Shown here one piece after another: positions 48,137 through 62,162 of a DNA stretch of 64,000 nt. Within the stretch, counting starts at the first letter, position 1; the number at the start of each line of letters is the position of its first letter. Below the pieces are notes generated by a model. It did no database searches and was not told the DNA's origin. It saw only the letters and a program-made list of their open reading frames with translations. Both the position numbers and the translations under genes were made by a program. This DNA comes from Saccharothrix longispora (lineage in GTDB: Bacteria; Actinomycetota; Actinomycetes; Mycobacteriales; Pseudonocardiaceae). The stretch spans positions 1 through 64,000 of the forward strand of contig NZ_NSDM01000016.1 of the NCBI RefSeq assembly GCF_030852425.1, read 5' to 3'.

Positions 48137-49504
48137 GTGGTCGCGAAGACCGAGACCCGTAAACCGATCTGGAAGCACCTGTACTTCTGGGTGCTGGTGT
48201 CGATCGTGCTCGGCGTCGTCGTCGGCTACGCCTTCCCCGCGCAGGCGTCGGGCATGAAGTGGCTCGCCGACTTCTTCGTCGCCCTGGTGAAGGTCGTCAT
48301 CGCGCCCACCATCTTCTGCACGATCGTGGTGGGCATCGCGGGCCTGGGCAACCTCGCCAAGGCGGGCGGCCTGGCGCTGCGCACCATCCTGTACTTCACC
48401 GCCATGACCACGGTCGCGCTGGCGATCGGCCTGCTCGTGGTGAACGTCGTGCAGCCCGGCCACCACGGCCCGGCCATCCCGATCAACGACGACGCCGCCG
48501 CGAAGACCCTGGAGGACGCCAAGACCGCGGAGACCGGGGTCACCGGGTTCATCCTCAGCCTGGTGCCGAAGTCGTTCTTCGGCGCGTTCACCGACGGCCA
48601 GCTCATCCAGGTCCTGGTGGTCGCGGTCCTGGTCGCGGTGGCCGTGGCGGGCATGGGCAGGACCGGCGAGCGGGTCGTGCGGGCCCTGGACACCGTCGCC
48701 AAGGTCATGTTCGGCGTCATCAAGATCGTCATGTACGCGGCGCCGATCGGCGCGTTCGGCGGCATCGCGTACACGATCGGCAAGTTCGGCGGCACGATCC
48801 TGGGCAAGCTCGCCTGGCTGATGGGCTCCTTCTACGCCACCTGCCTGCTGTTCGTCCTGCTGGTGCTGGGCGGCGTGGCGCTCTACGCCGGGTTCTCGAT
48901 CTTCAAGTTCCTCCGCTACATCAAGGACGAGCTGCTGATCGTGCTCGGCACGTCGTCCAGCGAGTCGGTGCTGCCCCGGATGCTGGTCAAGATGGAGGCG
49001 GCGGGCGCGGACAAGTCGGTGGTCGGCCTGACCATCCCGACCGGCTACTCGTTCAACCTCGACGGCACGTGCATCTACCTGACCATGGGCGCGATCTTCA
49101 TCGCCCAGGCCACCGGCACGGACGTCGGCCTCGGCACCCAGATCGGCCTGCTGCTGTTCATGCTGCTGGCCAGCAAGGGCGCGGCGGGCGTCACCGGCGC
49201 GGGCCTGGTCACCCTCGCCGCCTCGCTGAGCGCGTTCGAGGCGAACAGCGCCATCCCGGCCGTCGGCATCGCCCTGATCGTGGGCATCGACCGGTTCATG
49301 TCCGAGGCGCGGGCCATCACCAACGTCATCGGCAACGGCGTGGGCACGCTGGTCGTGGCCCGCTGGCAGGGCCAGCTGGACCGGGACCGGCTCAGGGAGG
49401 TCCTCGACGACCCGGACCGGGTCGACGTGGACGCCCTGATGGACCGTCGGCACGGCGAGGACGAGGTCGAGGAGGAGCAGCCCGCCGGCGCGGGCGCCCG
49501 CTGA
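48137..49504 (+). CDS. dctA: C4-dicarboxylate:cation symporter (DctA/GltP family)
   Basis: 455 residues, eight helices plus two hairpins. HP1 serine-rich motif [16 protein letters not shown]7 [17 protein letters not shown] and HP2 region [21 protein letters not shown] are all present. Members take up succinate, fumarate, malate or acidic amino acids with protons or sodium. GTG at 48137 follows GGAGGAG; an upstream extension of the frame lacks a ribosome site. The symbol is by similarity; dicarboxylate versus glutamate specificity is not certain. Confidence 0.9.
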   Translation: MVAKTETRKPIWKHLYFWVLVSIVLGVVVGYAFPAQASGMKWLADFFVALVKVVIAPTIFCTIVVGIAGLGNLAKAGGLALRTILYFTAMTTVALAIGLLVVNVVQPGHHGPAIPINDDAAAKTLEDAKTAETGVTGFILSLVPKSFFGAFTDGQLIQVLVVAVLVAVAVAGMGRTGERVVRALDTVAKVMFGVIKIVMYAAPIGAFGGIAYTIGKFGGTILGKLAWLMGSFYATCLLFVLLVLGGVALYAGFSIFKFLRYIKDELLIVLGTSSSESVLPRMLVKMEAAGADKSVVGLTIPTGYSFNLDGTCIYLTMGAIFIAQATGTDVGLGTQIGLLLFMLLASKGAAGVTGAGLVTLAASLSAFEANSAIPAVGIALIVGIDRFMSEARAITNVIGNGVGTLVVARWQGQLDRDRLREVLDDPDRVDVDALMDRRHGEDEVEEEQPAGAGAR

Positions 49505-49549
49505 CACCCCTCCGTCGGCAGCTGTCCGCCGACGTGCCCGCGCACGCAC

Positions 49550-49583
49550 GAGGCCCCGGCGCTCCCGAGAGCGCCGGGGCCTC
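49550..49583. terminator. Terminator after dctA
   Basis: Perfect 15-bp stem GAGGCCCCGGCGCTC / GAGCGCCGGGGCCTC with a CCGA loop. A smaller hairpin (CGTCGGC 49513-49519 with GCCGACG 49528-49534) precedes it. Confidence 0.85.
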
Positions 49584-49901
49584 CGGCATTCGAGACGCTG
49601 TGGTCCGGATCACCGACACGGGTCACCCGGGCGTGTCACGCGGCTCTCACCGCGGGGCGGTGCGCCTACCGGTCGGTTATGCTTAACAACGCGTAACAAC
49701 GTCGGCCCCACTGTCGTTCCGGGGAATCGAATCGTTACGCGTCGACGACCGAGATCACCCGAAGGATGGTGTGGTTCGGTTTCACGACTGTTAAAGTCGC
49801 GTCAACACGCGGGCCATCGTCGTCCCGTGCCCAGCAGCCGGAATCCAGGAACTGGACACGAGGACTCGTTCTCTAGCAGGACGACGAAGGAGGTCTGCGC
49901 A
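49584..49901 (+). other. Long 5' region of gltBD
   Basis: 318 bp without a gene. It is less GC-rich than the surroundings around 49676-49740. It holds AACAACG repeated at 49685-49701 (TAACAACGCG, TAACAACGTC), a GTTAC at 49735, and a TAAAGT (49792-49797) that could be a -10. The GlnR-like element at 49779-49794 is listed separately. The last 100 bp form the leader ending in AAGGAGG before the GTG. No riboswitch was recognised. Confidence 0.5.
49779..49794 (-). promoter_or_regulatory. GlnR-like half site upstream of gltB
   Basis: GTTTC-acgact-GTTAA. Read on the minus strand this is TTAAC-N6-GAAAC, 9 of 10 matches to the actinobacterial GlnR a/b-site GTNAC-N6-GAAAC. It overlaps the possible -10 TAAAGT. 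Confidence 0.4.
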
Positions 49902-54432
<4,531 letters not shown>

Positions 54433-54440
<8 letters not shown>

Positions 54441-55938
54441 CCCGTACGGTTTCTTGAAGCACTCCCGCGCCGAGGCGAAGAAGCGCCCGGTGTCCGAGCG
54501 GCTGGGCGACTGGGACGAGGTGTACCTCGACGTCGAGCCCGACGTGCGCGACTCGCAGGTGCGCACCCAGGCGTCGCGGTGCATGGACTGCGGCGTCCCG
54601 TTCTGCCACTCGGGGTCCGCGGGCTGCCCGCTGGGCAACCTGATCCCGGAGTGGAACGACCTGGTCCGCCGGGGCGACTGGGGCCAGGCGTCGGAGCGGT
54701 TGCACGCGACGAACAACTTCCCGGAGTTCACCGGGCGGCTGTGCCCCGCGCCGTGCGAGGCGGCGTGCGTGCTGTCGATCAGCCACGACGCGGGCGGCCC
54801 GGTCGCGATCAAGCGCGTCGAGCAGACCATCGCGGACGTGTCCTGGGAGCAGGGGCTGGTGCAGCCCAGCCAGTCGCAGGTCGTGTCGGGCAGGCGGGTC
54901 GCGGTCGTCGGCTCCGGCCCGGCCGGGCTGGCGGCGGCCCAGCAGTTGACGCGCGCGGGCCACGAGGTCACCGTGTTCGAGCGGGACGACCGGCTCGGCG
55001 GCCTGCTGCGCTACGGCATCCCCGAGTTCAAGATGGAGAAGAAGGTCCTGGACCGGCGGCTCGCGCAGCTCCGCAAGGAGGGCACGAGGTTCGTCACCGG
55101 CTGCGAGGTCGGCGTGGACCTGACCGTCGAGGAGCTGCGGGAGAAGTTCGACGCCGTGGTGCTGGCGGTGGGCGCGCTGCGCGGCCGCGACGACACCACG
55201 ACGCCGGGCCGCGAGCTGGCCGGCGTCCACCTGGCGATGGAGCACCTCGTGCCCGCGAACCGGGCGTGCGAGGGCGACGGGGCCCCGTCGATCGACGCGG
55301 CCGGCAAGCACGTCGTGATCATCGGCGGCGGCGACACCGGCGCCGACTGCTACGGCACGGCGGCCCGCCAGGGCGCGGCCTCGGTGCTCCAGCTCGACCA
55401 GTACCCGATGCCGCCGTCGCGGCGCGACGACGAGCGCTCGCCGTGGCCGGTGTGGCCGTGGGTGCTGCGCACCTACCCCGCGCACGAGGAGGCGGGCGAG
55501 CGGAAGTTCGCGGTGGCCGTCGAGAAGTTCGTCGGCGACGAGGACGGGCACGTGCGGCAGATCCAGCTGCGCAAGGTGCGGGTGGAGCGGGACGCCTCGG
55601 GCCGGCGCGTGGTCGTGCCGACGTCCGAGGAGGTCGAGCTGCTGCCCGCCGACCTGGTGCTGCTGGCGATCGGCTTCGAGGGCGTCGAGCACATGCCGCT
55701 GCTCGACGGCCTGGGCATCGACCTCACCTCGCGGGGCACCGTCTCGTGCGGCTCGGACTGGCAGACGCAGGCCCCCGGCGTGTTCGTCTGCGGCGACGCC
55801 CACCGCGGCGCGTCCCTCGTCGTGTGGGCCATCGCGGAGGGCCGCTCGGTGGCCAACGCGGTGGACCGCTTCCTGACCGGCTCGTCCGACCTGCCGGCGC
55901 CGGTGATCCCCAACCAGCTCCCGCTCGCCGTGGTGTAG
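54433..55938 (+). CDS. gltD: Glutamate synthase, small subunit
   Basis: 501 residues. N-terminal cysteines for two [4Fe-4S] clusters ([38 protein letters not shown]), FAD motif [22 protein letters not shown] motif [16 protein letters not shown], and the C-terminal [21 protein letters not shown]. It passes electrons from NADPH to GltB. GTG overlaps the end of gltB by 8 bp. Confidence 0.98.
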
Positions 55939-55948
55939 GCGCCCCGCC

Positions 55949-55980
55949 GGCCGTCCCCGACAACGGCGTCGGGGACGGCC
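55949..55980. terminator. Terminator after gltD
   Basis: Perfect 13-bp stem GGCCGTCCCCGAC / GTCGGGGACGGCC, loop AACGGC, between convergent gltD and the mycothiol-dependent enzyme gene. Confidence 0.85.
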
Positions 55981-55987
55981 GCACCCG

Positions 55988-56749
55988 TCAGCCGAAGCTG
56001 ACCCGTCCGAGCCAGAAGTCGAGCAGCGCGCGGTCGCCGACGACGTCCGGCGGGGCCTGCCTGCCGTACACGGTCAGCAGCAGGTCCACCACCGGTCCGC
56101 GCACCGCCACGGCCGACTTCTCGTGCGCCCGCCGCCACGTGACGCGGTCACCGGTCAGGTCCACCACCCACTCGGCGTCGTCGGCGTCCGTGGCGTGCAG
56201 GTGCAGCGTGCGGCCGGGGCCGAGGAGCTCGCGGCGCTCCGGGTGGAACTCGACCATCTCCGGCAGGGCGCCCAGCTCCATCCACTCGTCGAGCGCGTCC
56301 ACGGCGACCTCGGGCGCCACCTCGACCGGCTCGCCCAGCGCCAGGGCGGCGTCGACGCGGTGCACGAGCGTCTCGTGCGTGAAGCGGCGGGCCCAGAAGA
56401 CCGGCTTCCCGCCCGGCGCGGCGGTCCACACCTCGGCCTCCGGCCCGGCCTCGCCCAGGGCGTCCGACAGCTGCCGCGCCCCCTCGACGAGCCACGTGCC
56501 GTGGTCGGCGGGGTGCTCGTCGGGCTCGACGCGCAGGGCGTCGTCGGGCAGCGGTTCGACGGCCCTGCTCCGGACGACCTCCTCGACCCACCGGTGCCCC
56601 GCGCCGACGTGGTGGAGGAGCCTGCCGAGGTCCCAGCCCGGGCACGTCGGCACGGGCGTCGCCAAGTCCGCGCCGTCCACCTGCGACACCAGCTGCTCGG
56701 TCTGGGTGACGATCTCCGTGCGGTAGCGGTCGAAGCTCAGGCCTGCCAT
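55988..56749 (-). CDS. Maleylpyruvate isomerase-family mycothiol-dependent enzyme
   Basis: 253 residues. N-terminal DinB-like four-helix domain: CPGWDLGRLLHHVGAGHRWVEEVV with the metal His, and RRFTHETLVHRVDAALALG with the H-x3-D/E metal residues; C-terminal domain with LLLTVYGRQAPPDVVGDRALLDFWL. Members use mycothiol as cofactor in thiol transfer or isomerisation. ATG at 56749 is 7 nt after TACGGT on the minus strand. Divergent from the DUF2461 gene, 44 bp apart. Substrate unknown. Confidence 0.88.
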   Translation of the reverse strand: MAGLSFDRYRTEIVTQTEQLVSQVDGADLATPVPTCPGWDLGRLLHHVGAGHRWVEEVVRSRAVEPLPDDALRVEPDEHPADHGTWLVEGARQLSDALGEAGPEAEVWTAAPGGKPVFWARRFTHETLVHRVDAALALGEPVEVAPEVAVDALDEWMELGALPEMVEFHPERRELLGPGRTLHLHATDADDAEWVVDLTGDRVTWRRAHEKSAVAVRGPVVDLLLTVYGRQAPPDVVGDRALLDFWLGRVSFG

Positions 56750-56793
56750 GGGGATCACCGTAGCGCCGGGGCACCGGACGTAGACTGCGCGCC

Positions 56794-57450
56794 GTGGAGT
56801 TCACCGGCTTCGGCGAGTACGCCATCGACTTCTTCGACGGGCTCGTGGTCGACAACTCGAAGCCCTACTGGGACGAGCACAAGCACGTCTACCACTCCGA
56901 CGTCCGCGCGCCGATGGAGGCGCTGCTCGCCGCCCTGGAGCCGGAGTTCGGCAAGGGCAAGGTGTTCCGGCCGTACCGGGACGTGCGGTTCAGCAAGGAC
57001 AAGACGCCCTACAAGGACCACTGCGGCGGCGTGGTCGAGCTGGGCCGCGGCGGGGGCGCGCACTACGTGCAGGTCGGACCGGAGGGCCTGTTCGTGGCCG
57101 GCGGGTCGTTCGCGATGGCCCCCGACCAGCTCGCGCGCTACCGCGAGTCCGTCGCCGACGACGTGCGCGGCGAGCGGCTGGAGAAGCTGGTCGCGGGCCT
57201 CGTCGACGCCGGGTGGGAGCTTCGCGGCGACAAGCTCAAGCGCGCGCCGCGCGGCGCCGACCCCGGGCACCCCCGGATCGAGCTGCTCAAGCACCGGCGG
57301 ATCTACGTGGCGAAGGTGTGGCCGCCCGACGACGTCCTGCACGAGCCGGGCAGCCTGGAGCGCGTCCGCGACGCGTGGCGCGACGTCACCCCGCTGGTCG
57401 ACTGGTGCGCCGACCACGTCGGCCTCAGCGAGGTCGGCTTCCGCCGCTGA
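56794..57450 (+). CDS. DUF2461 family protein
   Basis: 218 residues. FDGLVVDNSKPYWDEHKHVYHSDVRAPMEALLAALEPEFG, VFRPYRDVRFSKDKTPYKDHCG, GLFVAGGSFAMAPDQLARYRESV, and the C-terminal Trp-rich tail mark the DUF2461 (TIGR02453) family, of unknown function. GTG 7 nt after TAGACT. The 3' end overlaps the convergent VanZ-like gene by 26 bp. Confidence 0.88.
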   Translation: MEFTGFGEYAIDFFDGLVVDNSKPYWDEHKHVYHSDVRAPMEALLAALEPEFGKGKVFRPYRDVRFSKDKTPYKDHCGGVVELGRGGGAHYVQVGPEGLFVAGGSFAMAPDQLARYRESVADDVRGERLEKLVAGLVDAGWELRGDKLKRAPRGADPGHPRIELLKHRRIYVAKVWPPDDVLHEPGSLERVRDAWRDVTPLVDWCADHVGLSEVGFRR

Positions 57451-57781
57451 CCGGCAGCAGCCGGAACACCAGCGCGCCGACCGCGACGCCCGCCACGTCC
57501 ACCAGCGCGTCCAGCACGTCGCCGCCGCGCCCCAGCGCGGTCAGGAGCCACTGGAGCACCTCCGAGACCGCCGCGTAGCCGACCAGGCCCGCCAGCAGCG
57601 GCACGCGCGGCAGCCGGGCGTACAGGCCCGTGGCCGCGAGCAGGGCGAACAGCAGGCAGTGGACGACCTTGTCCGTCCCCGGCGGGGAGTCCGGCACACC
57701 TGACTGCGGGGTGAACAGGACGATGACGCTCAGCAACGCCGCGGTCACGAACGGAAGGATTCTCGGGCCCACGAGGGCCAT
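57425..57781 (-). CDS. VanZ-like membrane protein
   Basis: 118 residues with about four hydrophobic helices. The family pattern is visible: [53 protein letters not shown] (S-E-x-x-Q and G-D-x-x-D-x-x-x-D-x-x-G). VanZ-like proteins are widespread and mostly uncharacterised; no resistance role is implied. ATG at 57781; the following GTG at 57772 has a better-spaced GGGGAGA. Confidence 0.82.
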   Translation of the reverse strand: MALVGPRILPFVTAALLSVIVLFTPQSGVPDSPPGTDKVVHCLLFALLAATGLYARLPRVPLLAGLVGYAAVSEVLQWLLTALGRGGDVLDALVDVAGVAVGALVFRLLPVSGGSRPR

Positions 57782-57854
57782 TCTCCCCGTTTCGCGGAGG
57801 TTACCCCCGGGTACATCCTGATCGGTCCAGTGACAAGGACTACTCTGACCTAAC

Positions 57855-59279
57855 GTGAGTCGACGCGCGAAGATCGTCTGTACGATGGGCCCTGCCACCG
57901 GGACCGAGGACAAGGTCAACGAGTTGGTGGCGGCCGGTATGGACGTGGCCCGGATGAACTTCAGCCACGGCAGCCATGCCGACCACAAGCAGGTCTACGA
58001 CCTCGTCCGCAACGCGGCCGACGCGTCGGGGCGCGCGGTGGGCATCCTCGCCGACCTCCAGGGACCCAAGATCCGGCTCGGCCGGTTCGCCCACGGTCCG
58101 GTCGAGTGGCGCACCGGTGACGTCGTTCGGGTGACCGTCGAGGACGTCGAGGGCACCCACGACCGGGTCTCCACCACCTACAAGCAGCTGGCCCAGGACG
58201 CCAAGGCCGGTGACCGCCTCCTGGTGGACGACGGCAAGGTCGGCCTGACCGTGCTCGAGGTCGACGGCCCCGACGTCGTCTGCGAGGTCACCGAGGGTGG
58301 CCCCGTCAGCAACAACAAGGGCCTGTCCCTGCCCGGCATGGACGTCTCCGTGCCGGCCCTGTCCGAGAAGGACATCGAGGACCTGGAGTTCGCGCTCAAC
58401 CTGGGCGTGGACTTCATCGCCCTGTCGTTCGTGCGCTCGCCCGCGGACATCGACCTGGTCCACCAGGTCATGGACCGGGTCGGCCACGGCCGCAAGCCCG
58501 TCATCGCCAAGATCGAGAAGCCCGAGGCGGTCGACAACCTCGAAGCCATCGTGCTCGCGTTCGACGGCGTGATGGTCGCCCGCGGCGACCTCGGCGTCGA
58601 GCTGCCGCTGGAGCACGTCCCGCTGGTGCAGAAGCGCGCGATCCAGATCGCCCGCGAGAACGCCAAGCCGGTGATCGTGGCCACCCAGATGCTCGACTCG
58701 ATGATCACCAACTCCCGCCCGACCCGCGCCGAGACGTCCGACGTCGCGAACGCGGTGCTCGACGGCGCGGACGCGCTGATGCTGTCCGGCGAGACCTCGG
58801 TCGGCCGGTACGCCATCGAGTCGGTGCGGACCATGGGCCGCATCATCGAGGCCGTCGAGACCGAGTCCGTCGTGGTCCCGCCGCTGACGCACGTCCCGCG
58901 CACCAAGCGCGGCGTCATCTCCTACGCGGCGCGCGACATCGGCGAGCGGCTGAACGCCAAGGCCCTCGTCGCGTTCACCCAGTCCGGTGACACCGTGCGG
59001 CGGCTGGCCCGGCTGCACACGCACCTGCCGCTGCTGGCGTTCACGCCGGAGCCGAGCGTGCGCAGTCAGCTTGCTCTCACCTGGGGCACGGAGACGTTCA
59101 TCGTGCCTAAGGTGGACTCCACCGACGAGATGGTCCGCCAGGTGGACCTGTCCATGCTGTCGATCGGCCGCTACCAGGCGGGCGACCTGATGGTGGTCGT
59201 GGCAGGCTCCCCGCCGGGGACCATCGGCTCCACCAACCTCATCCGGGTCCACCGCCTGGGGGAGGAAGACCACGCTTAG
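57855..59279 (+). CDS. pyk: Pyruvate kinase
   Basis: 474 residues. RRAKIVCTMGPATGTEDKVNELVAAGMDVARMNFSHG, GPKIRLG, VIAKIEKPEAVDNLEAI (catalytic Lys), VMVARGDLGVELPLE, ATQMLDSMITNSRPTRAETSDVANAVLDGADALMLSGETSVGRYA are all intact. The last step of glycolysis. GTG at 57855 is 8 nt after TACTCT with no ribosome site, so it is probably leaderless. tesB follows after 8 bp. Confidence 0.98.
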   Translation: MSRRAKIVCTMGPATGTEDKVNELVAAGMDVARMNFSHGSHADHKQVYDLVRNAADASGRAVGILADLQGPKIRLGRFAHGPVEWRTGDVVRVTVEDVEGTHDRVSTTYKQLAQDAKAGDRLLVDDGKVGLTVLEVDGPDVVCEVTEGGPVSNNKGLSLPGMDVSVPALSEKDIEDLEFALNLGVDFIALSFVRSPADIDLVHQVMDRVGHGRKPVIAKIEKPEAVDNLEAIVLAFDGVMVARGDLGVELPLEHVPLVQKRAIQIARENAKPVIVATQMLDSMITNSRPTRAETSDVANAVLDGADALMLSGETSVGRYAIESVRTMGRIIEAVETESVVVPPLTHVPRTKRGVISYAARDIGERLNAKALVAFTQSGDTVRRLARLHTHLPLLAFTPEPSVRSQLALTWGTETFIVPKVDSTDEMVRQVDLSMLSIGRYQAGDLMVVVAGSPPGTIGSTNLIRVHRLGEEDHA

Positions 59280-59287
59280 GAGATGAC

Positions 59288-60214
59288 GTGACCGAGGCTG
59301 CCCGTGCCGCGGCTACCGCCGGGTTCTCGGACGTACCCCGGGACGCGGACGGCGTCCCGCACGGGCAGCCCGTGCTCGACCGCCTCGTCGCGCTGCTGGA
59401 CCTGGAGCGCGTCGAGGAGAACATCTTCCGCGGGGTGTCGCCCGCCGAGTCGCCCGTGCGGGTGTTCGGCGGGCAGGTCGCCGGCCAGGCGCTGGTGGCG
59501 GCCGGCCGGACCGTCGAGCCGGACCGGCGCGTGCACTCCCTGCACTCGTACTTCATCCGCGGGGGCGACCCGCGCATCCCGATCGTGTACGAGGTGGACC
59601 GCATCCGCGACGGCCGCTCGTTCACGACCCGCCGCGTGGTGGCCGTCCAGCGCGGCAAGGCGATCTTCTCCCTGTCGGCGTCCTTCCAGCTCGACGAGCC
59701 CGGCCTGGACCACCAGGAGCCGATGCCCGACGTGCCGTCGCCGGAGGAGCTGCCCACCTACGCCGAGTCGGCCGCCGGGTACCTGGAGAAGGTCGGCATG
59801 GCCCGGCTGCCCCGGCCGATCGACATCCGCTACGTGACCACGCCGCCGTGGAAGGCCCGCGAGGACGGCCCGTCCGAGGCCCGCAGCCAGGTGTGGATGA
59901 GGGCGGACGGCACGCTGCCCGACGACGACCTGCTGCACGTGTGCGTGCTGGCGTACGCCTCCGACATGACCCTGCTGGACTCGGTGCTGGTCAAGCACGG
60001 CGTGTACTGGGGCACGGACAAGGTACTGGGCGCGAGCCTCGACCACGCCATGTGGTTCCACCGCCGCTTCCGCGCCGACGAGTGGTTCCTGTACGACTGC
60101 GCCTCGCCGTCCGCGTCGGGCGCGCGCGGCCTGGCCACGGGCCGCTTCTACGCCCGGGACGGGCAGTTGGCCGCGACCGTGGTCCAGGAGGGCCTGCTGC
60201 GGGTGCTGGACTAG
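59288..60214 (+). CDS. tesB: Acyl-CoA thioesterase II
   Basis: 308 residues with two hot-dog domains. RGVSPAESPVRVFGGQVAGQALVAAGRTV, HSLHSYFIRGGDPRIPIVYEVDRIRDGRSFTTRRVVAVQRGKAIFSLSASFQ, and C-terminal LDHAMWFHRRFRADEWFLYDCASPSASGARGLATGRFYARDGQLAATVVQEGLLR carry the catalytic Asp, Gln and Ser/Thr region. Hydrolyses medium- and long-chain acyl-CoAs. GTG with AGGAG upstream; directly behind pyk. Confidence 0.95.
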   Translation: MTEAARAAATAGFSDVPRDADGVPHGQPVLDRLVALLDLERVEENIFRGVSPAESPVRVFGGQVAGQALVAAGRTVEPDRRVHSLHSYFIRGGDPRIPIVYEVDRIRDGRSFTTRRVVAVQRGKAIFSLSASFQLDEPGLDHQEPMPDVPSPEELPTYAESAAGYLEKVGMARLPRPIDIRYVTTPPWKAREDGPSEARSQVWMRADGTLPDDDLLHVCVLAYASDMTLLDSVLVKHGVYWGTDKVLGASLDHAMWFHRRFRADEWFLYDCASPSASGARGLATGRFYARDGQLAATVVQEGLLRVLD

Positions 60215-60227
60215 CGGCCCGCGCGCC

Positions 60228-60249
60228 GCGGGTGACCCGGGTCACCCGC
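60228..60249. promoter_or_regulatory. 22-bp perfect palindrome upstream of the sigma-factor gene
   Basis: GCGGGTGACCC joined directly to GGGTCACCCGC, no spacer. It lies 14 bp after tesB and 41 bp before the sigma ATG. The lack of a loop favours an operator; a weak terminator for pyk-tesB is the alternative. Confidence 0.5.
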
Positions 60250-60290
60250 CCGGCACGCCACACGTGCGGGTGAGCCGGCCCCACAAGAGC

Positions 60291-60911
60291 ATGACCACCC
60301 GTGCGACCGGCGTGACGGCGCCGACCGACGCCCGCGAGGGACCGCCACCCGAAGGCGACCGGGAGCTGTGGCTGCGCGCCACCTCCCGGGGCCCGGACGC
60401 GGACGCCGCGTTCACCGCCCTGTTCGAGCGGCACGCCGAGGCGGTGTGGAACTACGCCTACCGGCTCACCGCGTCCTGGAGCAGCGCCGATGACCTGCTG
60501 TCGGCGACGTTCCTCACCGCCTGGCGGCTGCGGTCCCGGGTGGTGCTCGCCCGCGAGTCGGCCCGTCCGTGGCTGTTCACCGTCACCGCCAACCTGGCCC
60601 GCGACGAACGCCGCGCCGGCGCCCGCCTGGTGCGCCTGCTCCGGCGGCTGGGCGCCCGCGAACCGCACGCCGACCACGCCGAGGGCGTCGCCGACTCCGA
60701 CGTCGCCGCGCGCAGGCTGCGAGCGGTGCTCGCCGCCGTCGAGCGGCTGCCCCGCGCCGAGCGGGAGATCACCCGGCTGTGCCTGCTCGGCGGCATGTCC
60801 GCGGCGGACGCCTCCCGGCTGCTCGGCATCACCGAGGCCACCGTGCGCTCCCGCGTGTCCCGCGCCCGTGCCCGACTCCGCGACCTCACCCAGGGGGACG
60901 ACGATGCATGA
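60291..60911 (+). CDS. RNA polymerase sigma factor, ECF-like
   Basis: 206 residues. Region 2: FTALFERHAEAVWNYAYRLTASWSSADDLLSATFLTAWRLRSRVVLARESARPWLFTVTANLARDE. Region 4: RLPRAEREITRLCLLGGMSAADASRLLGITEATVRSRVSRARARLRDL. Region 3 is missing, as in ECF sigma factors. ATG at 60291 is chosen; a GTG at 60264 would add nine residues. The stop overlaps the next gene by 8 bp, whose product has a membrane anchor and may control this sigma. Confidence 0.93.
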   Translation: MTTRATGVTAPTDAREGPPPEGDRELWLRATSRGPDADAAFTALFERHAEAVWNYAYRLTASWSSADDLLSATFLTAWRLRSRVVLARESARPWLFTVTANLARDERRAGARLVRLLRRLGAREPHADHAEGVADSDVAARRLRAVLAAVERLPRAEREITRLCLLGGMSAADASRLLGITEATVRSRVSRARARLRDLTQGDDDA

Positions 60912-62154
60912 CCTCGACCTGCCCTCCGAGCGCCCGCTGCCCGACGACGTGCGCGGCGCGGCCCGGCTGAAGCTCCACGAGGGGATGCGCCGGCGCCGGT
61001 CCCCGCGCGCGCCGGCGGCGGTGGCGGCGGCGGTGGCCGTCGCGGGGATCGCGGCGGTCGCGGCGTTCCCGCCCGCCGGGACCGCCGTGGACCCGGCCGA
61101 GCGGCGGGCGGCGGTCCCCGAACTCCCGATGCCCGACCAGGGGAGCTGGTACCGGGTCCGCGAGGGGGAGGCCCCCGGCGGCGCGGCGTCCCGCTGCGGC
61201 GGCGCGGAGGGGTGGGTGCCGATCGCCACCGCGTCCAAGGACCGCGTGGACCTGGTCGCCTTCACGACCCCCGCCGGCGTGGTGTTCTGCGAGCTGACGC
61301 CCCGCGCGGTCACCGCGTCCGCGCCGGTCGCCGACCCGGGAGCCCTCGCGGTGTCCTTCGCCACCGCCACCGGCTCGCTGGCCGGGTTCACCGGGCCCGA
61401 CCCGCGGAAGTTCGCCCTGGGCCCCGACGCGGAGTCGCCGAGGGCGTACACCGCCCGCTTCGGCGCCGTCTGGCTCGCGCCCAACTCGTACCGGCCCGCC
61501 ATCGACCGGGCCACCACCGACCGGCTCACCGCCGTCCGCGAGGTGGGCGACTCCTCGGAACTCCAGGAGCACACCGCCCTGGTGGCGCCCGCACCGCCGG
61601 CGACCGTCGTCGACCGGGACGGCCCAGGCGGTGACCGCACCAGCCCCGAGGGGGCCCGCCTGGGGCGGTGCCTGGCCGCCCACCAGCCGCCGGTGGCCGA
61701 CCCCGACGCGTGGCGGCCCGGGATGGACACGGCCGCCGCGCTCGGCGAGTCGATCCAGCTGGGCTTCTACGACGGGCTCCTGGTGACCTGCCACGCCGAC
61801 GGCAGGAGCGCCGTGCAGGACCTGACCCGCGAGGTCGAAGCCCCGTCGCACGTCGGCGTCGTCGGCCGCACCGTGCGCGGGACGACCGCCTACCACGGCT
61901 TCACGCCGGAGACCGATCCCGAGAGCGGCGTGGAGTACACGGCGAGCGACTCGCTCGCCCTGCTGGCGGAGGTGCTGGACGACCGGGTGGCCACCGTCGT
62001 CCTGTCCGTGACCGGGCGGGACGAGGTGACCGCCGAACCGGTCGCCGGCAGCGTCGCCCTCCCCGTGCCGGGCGGGGCCGCCGCGGGGGTGTCGGGCACG
62101 GTGACCACCCGCGACGCGGCCGGCGCGGTGCTGGAGACCATCGCCTTCGGGTGA
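60904..62154 (+). CDS. Membrane-anchored protein cotranscribed with the sigma factor
   Basis: 416 residues. A short cytoplasmic N-terminus of about 36 residues (HDLDLPSERPLPDDVRGAARLKLHEGMRRRR) precedes one transmembrane helix (about 37-58) and a large extracytoplasmic part with several Cys (RCGGAEG, FCELTP, GRCLAAHQ, VTCHADG). No known anti-sigma zinc motif (HxxxCxxC) is present. Position (8-bp overlap with the sigma gene) makes it a candidate regulator or sensor for it; the extracytoplasmic domain is unrecognised. Confidence 0.8.
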   Translation: MHDLDLPSERPLPDDVRGAARLKLHEGMRRRRSPRAPAAVAAAVAVAGIAAVAAFPPAGTAVDPAERRAAVPELPMPDQGSWYRVREGEAPGGAASRCGGAEGWVPIATASKDRVDLVAFTTPAGVVFCELTPRAVTASAPVADPGALAVSFATATGSLAGFTGPDPRKFALGPDAESPRAYTARFGAVWLAPNSYRPAIDRATTDRLTAVREVGDSSELQEHTALVAPAPPATVVDRDGPGGDRTSPEGARLGRCLAAHQPPVADPDAWRPGMDTAAALGESIQLGFYDGLLVTCHADGRSAVQDLTREVEAPSHVGVVGRTVRGTTAYHGFTPETDPESGVEYTASDSLALLAEVLDDRVATVVLSVTGRDEVTAEPVAGSVALPVPGGAAAGVSGTVTTRDAAGAVLETIAFG

Positions 62155-62162
62155 GCCCGCGG

